The notes below the pieces were generated by a model. The model had not been told where the DNA came from, made no database searches, and saw only the letters and a program-made list of their open reading frames with translations. 64,000 nt of DNA from the NCBI RefSeq assembly GCF_035046485.1, contig NC_085137.1:315963164-316027163 (forward strand), written 5' to 3'. The position numbers and the translations under genes were made by a program. Shown piece by piece: positions 11,801 to 23,800 of the stretch; positions within the stretch are counted from its first letter, which is position 1, and each line of letters opens with the position of its first letter. The stretch is from Aedes albopictus (taxonomy: Eukaryota > Arthropoda > Insecta > Diptera > Culicidae).

Positions 11801-14800
11801 TAAAATATTAGTTATGATGAGCAGATAAAAAAAATTATAAATATTAAGACAATATTTTGTTTTCTATGAAAATATGAAATTTTGTGAATAAAACCCTATT
11901 TTTCTCAAAAACTGTACGTGTTACAGCAATTTCGAAGTCAGATTCTGAATCAGCGGGCCAAAATCCTTCGGAATGGATAAAGTGGTCAAAGTGCGTGATC
12001 CACTGTCGACCAGTGTTATTAGTTATAGATTTAAGAAAAAATATTGCGAAACAAAAATAGTTGACTTTAATATGCAAACATGCCAATGGCTCAAATGACC
12101 CCGGATACTTGGACATCGGCGAACGGCAACTCATAATGGATCCCCAATCGGACTGGAAACAGGAACAACCAACAGCCACACATCAATATCCTCGTGCTCA
12201 TCATTCTACCATGATAGGGTAGGAAGTGAAAGCAGCGCAACGGAAACCAGTTCGATACAGTACAATTAGAATAGGATACATTTAGGCGCTGTACAAAGTG
12301 TATGTACAGCTTCCAATTGGAATCGCTCACGCAGTGCCCTAGTGGAAAATAGAGCTGTAAATTAGGTTAAGTGATTGAAGAATAAAAAAAAAAAAATGGA
12401 CCACAACGACTATACTTTTAATATTTTTTTTAACAAAAGTTCAACTATTTTTACATAACATATAAAAAAATTGAAATGTTCTTCAAGTCGGTTTTGAGCT
12501 GATTTTTTTTTATTTAAGGTTTTGTGCTCATGTACGTATGGAATGACCATGCGTCTCTATCACTTTAAAAATGCCGTTTCTTTATTTTCATATGTATACA
12601 GTCATGGACTACTGGGTGAACTTCAGTTAGTAAAAAAACGAATTCGCCTGCTGCAGACTGCAGAGTGATAATCCAACAAGAATTGCTTCTGGAATTCCTT
12701 CCGAATTGCTCCATAAATTCCTTCTGATTTTCATACGGCAATTTCTCCTCAGATTCCTCCTAGAGTTCTTTCTAAGATTCATTCAGGAGCTCCTTCTGAA
12801 ATTCCTCCAGGAGTGCCTTCAGATATTGATCTATGAGTACTTTCTAAGATTTCTCCAAAGGTTCCTTCGAGGGATCTCAGGAGTTCTTGCTGAAATTACT
12901 CCTGCTGTTTCTTCTGGTGTTACTCCAGGAATTAAATCTAGGAATCCACAACAAGTTTGCTCTTGGATTCGTCAGGAAGTTCCTCAGGATTTCCTTTTTT
13001 GAGAATTCCTCTAGCACTTCATCCTGGTAATGGTGCAAAAGTTTCTTCTGTGATTTTTCAAAGAGTTCTTTCTGAGATTCCTCAAGGAGTTTCTTAAAGT
13101 TTTTCTATGATTTTTCCAGAAGCTCCTTCGAAGATTCCATCAGGAGTTCCTTTACGAATACCTCCTTGAGGTCCCTCTGAGATTCATCCAAGATTTTCAA
13201 AGTTGTACCAGAAGTTGCTTCTGGAATTTATCCAAGAGTTTCTGCAAAGATTCCTTTTTCTAGGAAACTAACTACAAGTGAAAACGACTTGTTTTTCAAG
13301 AAGTCGAGACTTACTCTCGCACTCCGCATACCTAGCCACCAAGCAATTTGTTTTGCTGGTGTCTAATTAGTGGTCACAAACGCGAGTGTATTGTGGATTG
13401 GCATCCAAGCCGAAAGAGAGATGGGTTTGTGAAAAAGAGGAGTGTTCACTGTGTGGCTTCGGAGTCAGTTTAGCTATCTATTCTGCAGAATCATTACCTG
13501 TTCTGTGGCTTAGTTGGTTAAAGCGCCAGTCTAGGGAATACAGAGTCGTTTTCACAGATTTTATCTCTCAATTTGTCAATTAGCAACATTTCGTGCCTTC
13601 TAGTTACAAGTTTGTCCTTTTGACAAAAACACATACTTTCTATACATACAAAATTTCAAGATATTCAAGCTTAATATAGCTTACAATGTTCAAGCTTAAT
13701 ATAGCATACTGGCGCCATCTACTTGGCTAATCCCGATTCAACTTGTTCGTTATAAGATCGATTTTGGAGTGATTAAACCATGTAGTTTCTGAAAACCATA
13801 TAAGTACCTTAAAGAACATGGCCTAGGGGTGGTTTGAAAACATTGCTTTCTATTATCTACATGAGAGATAACAAACATCGTGTACGTAGGAGGTCATTGT
13901 AAGTTGAAAGTGGCCCAGCACTTTTCGCCTACATGTGGCCTTTCTTCCCATCTATGAAAGCACCGAACCATGTGATAACCTGCTTCTGTAGCTCCAGCGC
14001 ACCTAAATCCCATATCAATACCACCGGCAAGCAGAAAATTAGTCAACCTTTCTTTGCTCCACTTTCTCGGCAAGACAGTTCCATTTCCCGGGGACCTTGG
14101 AGCTTGAGGATTATTTCCTCACACGCGTCAGTCAGACAGACGATCCAAGACGCGCCAACATAAATCCACCATCATATCCCGCAGGCATCGCAGACCTTCA
14201 GCGAGGAACCACATCGAGAAAATGTGTGCCGGTACTCTTGTTGTTTTGCGCTACCGATGAAGTCGCCTGGTCTGGATACCGGAGTCTTATTTCATTAGGT
14301 ATTATGATGATTAAGTGTGCAAAATTTATGCTGAAATTGACGCCCCGCCTTCGTTCCCACTGAGGGGTGATGAATTGTGTCTCCTGAGGGCGGCGGCGTC
14401 TTGCCATTAAACATTGATTCAACAACAGACAAAAGTCCCTTCAGGCAAAAGTGGCTATTTTTGTTGAGTACACAGCGAGAGAAGGCGGCGAAAAACCAGA
14501 CGGTTGACTTTAGCTGTTGATTGTTTGAAAGTTGAATCAATGTAACAGATTACCGAGGAATTGTTCGCTCCACGCGATGGAGACTCCCAACTTGGTCTGT
14601 AAAGTTGTCGAGCTGGAAGAGAAAATGGAATTAAAAGGAAACTCATTCGACGCCGAAAACCCCTTAGAATCAAGTGGCATCCAATCAATCTGTTTTAATT
14701 TCGTTTGTCTGGCATTGACATGAAAAGAAAAGACATCTCTCCGTGGCGTCAATCCTTTTCCTTGGAGGGACATATTCTAGGAAAAAAAGAAGCTGACCGT

Positions 14801-17800
14801 CCGTCAATTTAATGATTTCCAGGAGGAGAAAACTTTTCGCCAGACCGCGTGTCCGGTGGGCAACGCCAGGTGATGAAAACCTTTTCCCCACCACCGTCAA
14901 ACTAAATCTTGTCCGGGCTTTCAATCGACTTTATTATCCTCCTCCCGGCGCCATGCCATGCCAGTCGAGCTTCCTAGAACTCCTCAGGTGGATGAATGAA
15001 ACTCACGGCTATTTCTTTGCCAACGGCTAGAAATAAAGGAATAGACCGCACCTTTGGGCCTTACTCGGCTTAACCGAGTGCTGAAGTTTTTGCGGTAGCG
15101 GTTGGGAAACTTTTCTACAGGAATGATGAAAAAATAATTCACGATGCTATCATACATTGAGTAAGGTTGTTCTAAGGTTCGATGAACTTTGATTATGTGC
15201 TAGGTCATCCAAATGTGTTCTTCAACAAATTTGCGATAAGTATATACTATATATTCTAAATACCACATTCAATGCATCTTCTGGGACCTTACAAAAATAT
15301 GATAATATTTTTCGAGATACTTTAGATCATCCAAACTGCCCTACAGGTCGGCCTTACATTAGAAAAATGTACTTGGTAATGCATACACAAATGATAAAAA
15401 CAATTTTTGGAATTCCTCAAGGAAACTTCTATTTGCAAATATAAGAAAATTGACCCATTCTCACTACCTAAATTTTGCTGAGCTTCTCATCTTGAAAAGA
15501 TTTGTGATAATAAAAAGTTTAGTGCACAATGCAAGCACTACGTGACTCTAATGCATTAAAAAATAAAGCATTTCTGCAAGTTTGCCTTGTCTCGTGATCC
15601 CGAGCACATCTACACACCGGAATACGAGATTCGATGTCGTCTGCTTAGTATGGAAACGCTACGCTTTCGACGGAAAACATTCACAGCATTATTTGTCGGT
15701 AAACTGTTAATGGGAATAACTGATGCACCAAACATCCTGGAAAAGCTGAACATTTATACACCATCAGTTAGCTTGCGTGTAAAAGATCCGCAGAGGCTTG
15801 AATTTCGGAGAACTGATTATGGACTCAACGAACCCATTACTGCGATGTGTCGCGAATTCAACAACGTGTATCATCTGTTCGACTTTTCCATCTCAATATC
15901 AACATTTAAAAGCCGACTTAAACAATTACCTTAGCATGCGGAATCTGGGTGAGCGGACAAGATTTACAATCAGGTGAGTATCTCTCCAATGTACTTAGCT
16001 CTGGAAAAAGTTGCTTCCTTTTTGTTTTTCTCGGTCTTCAATCAACACTACGAGCGACAATTACACCTTTACTTTGAGTGACAACAACCTTCACGACGCG
16101 GAATTGGCTGATTAGTGTTTTATTTGTTTAGTTATTTTAAGGTTTTAAGACATTTGACTATTGTTATACATGGTGTTAGGTTCCTGAGTGCAAACTTTTT
16201 AAAGGGTGATAGAGGACCATAACTGGTAAAAAAATGTTCTACGCATATGGTCCAATCTCAACCGTTACGTAGTTATTGAACTTCCCATGTTTTTTACTCT
16301 TATTGCCTTAACTTGATTTAACTTGAAAATGGTCAAACTTATCGCAGTTTTTTTACCCTTATTCGAAAGATTATTGAATTTTCTATCAAATGGCATCTTT
16401 GAACCGATTGGTTTAGTTAAATAACTAAGTTTTCTAGAGCAAATAGCTCAATAGTAGTGTGTTTGCAAAATGTGTAATAATTTAAAATTTATTCTTAGGC
16501 AAAGTTGTGGCCCCTGTTCCACTTTGACATCAGTTTGACATCAAACTTCTATCTCTTATCGTTTTCTTGCAATTTTGATTTAAACATCGCATTTCCGATT
16601 ATAAATTTGCAACTGTCATGGTAAGCACTTTTTTGCGCACTGGGCCGCACATTTAAATCGAAATTGCAAGAAAACGATAAGAGCTAAAAGTTTGGCGTCA
16701 AAACACGAATTGTAGAGTGGAACAGGGGCCACAACTTTGCCCAAGAAAGAATTTTAGTTTATTACGCATGTTTCAAAGATAATTGACATTAACAAATTAA
16801 AACACACTATGTTTAGCTATTTTGCACTAGAAAACTTAGTTAAGGGATTCGTTGGTCAGTCGGTTTTCTCGGTAGAGCCATGCAAGCGATAGTGTGGAAT
16901 GCGGAATCAGATTAGCTTGAGAATTTTCGAATGGCTGACAATTTTCAGGTAAGAGTGATGGGGGTGCGAGTGAAAAATCCGGGTTCAGAATCGCGCTACA
17001 ATAATCGTAGATCAGTCGGTTTCCATGGTAGGGCGATGGAAACGCGAGCACGAAATCCGGGATCAGTGGTCATCGTGATCAAATAAATCATAATCGTGAT
17101 GAAGACCGCGACGTGTATTTCCATATAACTAGTGGATCACACCACCTAACAGAGGTGACTCCTAGATCCACACCTTACCCTACCCTACTAACCACCATTC
17201 CTTCCCGTGACAACTGTGGGGATGCTGTGGATTCCACGGTTTCTAGTAGCAACGGTTGTCGAACTAACATTCCTTCCCTTTCCTGATGACCGTAAGTACG
17301 TGGCCAGCGCCGTTATTGACTTTAAATAGCTGAACTCTCGAATTGTGCACATTGAGAATGGTTAGCTAGTCCCAAGCTTTCACATTCATTGGCTCTCTGT
17401 GCAACTTCGATTGTTCTGGTCAATCACGGAGTAGCAACTACGATGTGTACGGTTATCTTTGCTTTGCTTTGCTTTGCTTTGCACTAGAAAACTTAGTTAA
17501 GGCTGTAGACTGTAGACAAAGTAGAAACCTAAGAGGAATTCTAAAAAAAAGCGGGGGAATTCTTGAATATCTGTAGGAATCCTTGGAACATTCCTGAATA
17601 AAATTATGAAGTCCTGAAAGATTCTCTGCAAAAAGTTCTGAAGGAATCCTTGTAGGAAATTTTTGAAGAAACCATTGGACGCACTGCAGAAGAAATTTTC
17701 GGTGGAATTTCTGTAGCAACCATTGAACCTTTTGAGGAATTCTCGAAGAAATACTTTTAAGAAATTTCCGAAGAAGATTTCAGAAAATTATTGAATTTTT

Positions 17801-20800
17801 GGAGAAATTCTTTATAAAATTCTTAGATACATTCCTGAAGAAATTGGGAATTTTTTATGAAACCTTTTAGTTCTGAAAAGAAAATGTTCAAAGAAAATCC
17901 GAAATGAATCTTTGAAGGCATTTTTGAATGAGTTCTTGGAAGAAAATCTGTTGAAGCCTTTGAAGAATTTTCAAAATGAAATCAATTGTCAATATATGTA
18001 TATTGAGAAAAATGCCTAAAAATAGTTCGCATAAAAAATATTTGTGATATTACATTATTTTTACTGCACATCAGTTGTGTTGTAAAAGTGGTGTACAAAT
18101 CACATTTTCTCCATGTAGCAAATCAGCTGCCGTTATCTGAAAGTGGGTCTGTCAATCGCTAGAACTGGATGGACAGATGAATCATATATATGCAAACAAT
18201 TGGGCAGGATTCGGGTACACTGGTCTTTTGATTGAAAAGTATACTCATTACCTATCGACGTTTCACGAAGTTAGAAGTCGGAGGGATATTTTCCGAAATT
18301 GCAGCAGAAATTCTTACATTGATTCCTCCCATAATACTTTTAGGGATTGCTTCTGAGTTTTTTCACGGATTATACTTCAGATTATATCACGAATTCACCT
18401 AAGGACTGTATCGGAAATTAACTATAAACGTTCACAATTGCCTGAAAAATAATCTGTTTGAAATAAACATAACTTTATTTTTGGAGATACTATATAAATC
18501 TCTTAAATAAAGAATGACAGTTCTGATTTTCAAAAAAAAATCATTTAATTTGGACTTTTATCTCAAAGATTGCACATATGTTTTTAAAATTTTGGACACC
18601 TCCTAAAAATTTAAAATTGCGAAAACTGTGGGAAAATATTCAATTTTTTCTCTCATTTTTGCGCAAATATATTCTTTTCCAGAATGCTCATGATATAGGA
18701 AACTTATTTTTATCAAGAAAAAATCCCTCCGCAGTTTAGGGCAATTCTTAAAAATGAAAAAAAAAGGCCATTTTTCGAGGAACTCTTTTTTGATGCGTCT
18801 TCAAAGAACGATTACGCAAATAATAAAATACATAAAGTTGAAAATTTGCATTTTTTCCATTGGGTATGTATTTAAATCCATTGAAGAGGTAGTTTTACCA
18901 GAGAACTGAATTTTATTACCTCTAAAGATATTTAAAACAGGGCGTCAAAGTTCGACCAAAAAGTAGGTGTTTTTTGGGATAGACCGTATTCTTTTTTTTT
19001 TTTTTACTTATTCGTTTATTTGGAAGGCTCGGGCGCCACATGGGCATAACTGAGCCGAAATCTTTTGTTTTTTTTTACAATGGTTATATATTTTACAATT
19101 TATTACTGCCTTAAAACTATGTTAGTTTGGGAAGCCGAAGTACTCGCGGCTGTTTCGAGGTTAAGGATTGAAGAAAGAAAAAAAAATGGGAAGGACGGAT
19201 TTATGGGTTTAAAACTAAATTATTTGCTAACTTATACTAAAACTTTGATGGGACAAATTGTCCATATCTGTAACGGAACCAAAAAGAAAGGACTTTATCG
19301 GTAAGACCGTATTCTTAATGTTGGAGGTTTTTCTATCCTAAATAAGAATTTTAAAAGTCGGTTTTAAGTGAAATGTTATGTGTACATAACTGCTAGTAAT
19401 AATCATTATTTTTCAGATTTTTCCCCGTACAATTTTTTGTCGCTACAAATGATTGAAACGTTACAAAAATTTCAAAATAAATGCAGTTTGCACAGATTGT
19501 TATTTTGTGTGGTATACTGATAGAACCATATTTTCAATAATACTAAACATTTTCCAAATTTCTTCAAGCTGTTCTAAACTTAACTATATTCTGAAGATTT
19601 CATAAAAGAACCGAAAAAAAAAGACCAACCGTGCTTTGAGATAGAGCATTTTGAATGTTTATAGTTAATTTCCGATACAGTCCTTAGGATTTTTTCTGGA
19701 GTGCCTTTCGACATTCTTCCAAATATTTCTCTCGAGGCTCGTTTTGAAATTTCTTCGAGATATTTTTTCTGAATTCTATCAATTAATTTCTTCAGAGGTT
19801 TCTACCGCGATTCCTTCATTGATTGGGCATCCTTTGAAGATTTCACTCAGGAATTCTCCAGAGATAATTCCAGAGAATCCTTCAGTGATCCTCTAAGGGA
19901 CCTCTCATTGTTATTTAGGGGTGGTGCAAAGGGTTTAACCCTCTAATACCCAAATTTTTGATTTTGATCTAAATATCATTTTTCGTCATCTAAAATCGAT
20001 TTAAACATGTTTTGGAAGATATTTTTTTTTAATTCTCGATTTCGTAATTTTCAGATTTTGATTTTTCTAATTTTTATTTTTGAACATTCCCACAGTTTTA
20101 TATTTTTTCTGGAAGCCTATTTGGGGTACGGATTTTTTGAGATGAAAACATTTTGAGATTTTATTATCATCGTTGAAATATTTTTATTTAAAATTTTTTT
20201 AATGTAAAATTTTATTTTCCGTGTAATTTTAAGGAAGATAATTTTAGAGTGTATTCGATTCCCTTAAACTATAAAACTAGGATAGAATGATACGGGAAAA
20301 AATAAAATATGTTAATTGTAGCGATTTATTACAAAATAAACAATGACTTCCAGAAGGTGACTAAAACATCAATTTTTCAATGATTTTTTTTAAATTGTAA
20401 ATACGCTTTAAAATACACCAACAACCATTTTGAGATTTACAAAACAGTGCTAAATATGATTTTCCACGAAACAAAAATTACAAAAATGCTCAAACTATAC
20501 CCCGTCTAAAGGCGGGGTTGGGTATTAGAGGGTTAAGTGAAATTTTTGCTAGAGCAAACCCTCAAAAAACATTTCAAATTTTATTTTTAAACATAACATT
20601 TCTAGACTAAATCGGTGATTCTAGAACCCAATTGGACCAAAATTGTGCTCAAAATTGCGATATCTCTACTGGTTAAAAAAAAAGTTGTATTTCGGTATTT
20701 TTTTGGATTGGATACCAAAATATGTATGACATTTTTTTTTCAAATATCTCTGAAACCAGTGGAGACTAACTCCGCTAGCTCAAATGTGCTTTCCACGTCG

Positions 20801-23800
20801 TTTTATGAGTGTGAGGTAGAAAAATCCGTCCCATTAGCACATTTCATTATTTATTTATTCATGTTGAGTTTACTAAACTGCAGAAAACACCAACTTTGAA
20901 TCTCTTTGTTGGGCTGAAATATTATCATATCAATTCATCAATTGTGTAATTCTCAAGATATATTGTAAAAAGAATCCTGGGATTAAATTCTTAAGAAATC
21001 TTTAGTGATAAAATATATCTTCCTGAATGGAAATTACACGAAGTAATGCATGAAAACTTTTTTTAAAGAATTCCTGAAGAAAATCTGGATGGAGTTTCTA
21101 AAGGCATTCTCGAAGTAATTCTTGAGGTTTTCTGTGGAGAAATTCCTGAGAAAATCCTTTAAGGAGGTTTGAAAAAGCTCTTAGAACAATAATTGGAGGA
21201 ATTTCTAAAAATTAAACTTTGAACTAACTCCTGGAACAATAAATACGAAAATTCCAGAAGAAATCCTTGCTGGAGTTTCTGAAGCTTCTCTAAGGTGAGT
21301 ACACCGAGGAATCATTGGGAAAATTGGTGAAGCAATCCTTGAAAAATAACTATTTGTAGATAGGAAAAAAGAAATCTTTGGAGATAGTATTACAAGAAAT
21401 CCCAAGAGATATTTCTGTAAAAAAACTTTGAGAATAATTTTCTAAGAGAAACTCCTGAAAAAAATTTAGTAGGAATTCCTAAACGAATAATTGGAGGAAT
21501 CCCTGTAAGATTACTTGGTGACTAAGAAATCTTAGGATGAGCTATTGATGAAATTTATTTTAGAATCCTTGAAGGGATTCTGAAAATAACGTTTAGAGGG
21601 TTTTCAACATATGTATTTGACTCAAAGTTCTGCATATTTAAATTAGACTTTTTGGAGTAATTTCCTGAAAACCTTTGTAATAAATCATGAACGAATCCTC
21701 AGAGGAGTTTCTGCAGAAATCCTTTGGGAAATGTCGGAATTTTGTTGTTTGTTTTATTTATGCGTTTTTTAACCTCAAGCTAATACTACACTTCGAACAT
21801 TTGGTGAACTTCCTGGGAAAATCATTCAAAAATGTTTGATTGAACAAGTTCTTTATTGAAGAAATATCTCAAGGGGTACATAAAGATATTCTTAAATTAT
21901 TCTCAAATAAATCGCTGAAGGAATCATTGTAGGCAGTTTCTACGATGTTCTTGAAGTTGCAAATTCACTTTCAGAAATCCTTGACATGGAATCTTTGAAG
22001 AAGTTCCTGATGGATTCGTTGGGTGAACTTTTTAAGAATTCCTTAGAGAAATTCCGGATGAGAAATTTGAAAAAATCAATGGAGGAATGCTGAAGGAATC
22101 TGTTCTATTGAATTACTTGGAGTAATTTCTAAATGAATAGATCGGGAAATCTTTGAGGAATTTTTAGAGGGAATTCCTGAAGGAGTTCTTGTACAAATCA
22201 TTGAAAAGTTCTTGAAGAAATCTTGTATAAATTCATAAAAAAAAAACTTCAAGCAGGGATGGCATGCTCTTCAGTGTGTGTACAAGTGTGCGCGGTTTTA
22301 ATATGAAAATGAGCTGCACTGTGCACATTTTTAGTGTGGAATGCCATCCCTGCCTTCAAGGAATTTCTGCAGGATTCTTTGAAGAATTCCTAAACGAATC
22401 TTAGAATGATTTTGTTGCAAGGAATCTTTGGAATAATTTTCTAACAAATTCTTGTGTTCTTGAAGGAAATACTGAAGAAATTCATCGAAAAATTTCTGCA
22501 GCAATTCCTGGAAAAAATTGCGAAAGAATTTCTGAAGGAATTTAATAGACATTGGTTAAGCCTGAATTTAATAGACATTGAAGAAACCGGTGGGAGATGC
22601 TGTTGAAGATTATCTGTTAAAATACAAGGCGAAATATCGGTAGGATTTTTGTAGAAGTTCCTGACGCAATCCTTGTTGGAATTCCTCAATCCCTACAAAC
22701 CTTTCTGAATGAATCCTTGAAGAGCATTGAAGAACTAGCATAAGGTTAACATTCACCAAAATAAAAAGATTTAAAATGTCTTTGAAGATATTGTTAAAGA
22801 AATCCTTAGAGCATTTCATGTAGGAATTCTTGGAGGCTTACCTGAAGAAATTCTTTGAGGACTTCCTCCTATAGGCCTTCCTACAGGACTTCCTCCTAAG
22901 GAACCTACAGAGAACCTTTTGAAGCAGTCCTTGAAGAAGTGCTTGAATTTCTGGGAAATCCATTGTGGAATTGCTAAATGAATCTCTGGATCAACTTCAT
23001 CGCTAACTCCTGGAGCTCCAGGTGAATTTTTTAGAACTCGTGGAGAAATACCTAAATGTTTGCCTGGAGGATCATCAGTAAGTTTTCCAGTATGAATTGT
23101 AGAGAAAACTCTCAGAGAGAAATCAAGAAATAAAAAAAAAATCAAGAAAATCACAAGAGAAATATAAAAAAAAACTCTAGAAGCAATCCCCCAAAGAACT
23201 CTACGGACTTAAATAATAAATAGACAGCCCCTTAAAATTGTATAATACATAATGCACAGTGGCGCAACGATGCGGTACCATTTCCCATCCAATTTTCCAC
23301 CATTTAAGAGCCTTTTCGAACAGTTTCGCTGCAGATCCGAACTTTTCAGGGTGTCAAGATCATGAGATCAAACAGGGTTCTGAAACCAGAAAAATCCTTT
23401 TCAATACACTGTTTTTTTACTCTATTTTTTGAAATTTGAACTCCATTGTGTTTTTAAGGCTTTCCTTTCGGAAAGGCTGAATTCTCAAAGCTTTTCTGGA
23501 TCGTTCCCGAAATACAGCGTTTTTAAGCCTAGTAAAATGTTTTTTCATATACAATTGGGTGTTATTTATCAATTTCGCGTAGAAAACATTCTATGCAATT
23601 ATGAGATGATTTGGGCTGATTCAGATCAAGGAAAATTGATGATTATGAAAAAAAAAAAATGTTACAGTGTTGCCAGTTTATCACTTATAAGCATATAGGG
23701 ATATATCTTTATTCCAGTTATGTTCTACCTACAGGGTCGCCAAAATGTTTGGCACAGGCAACTTTTTTCCTCTCACAAAAAAGTACATCAAGCATTAACT

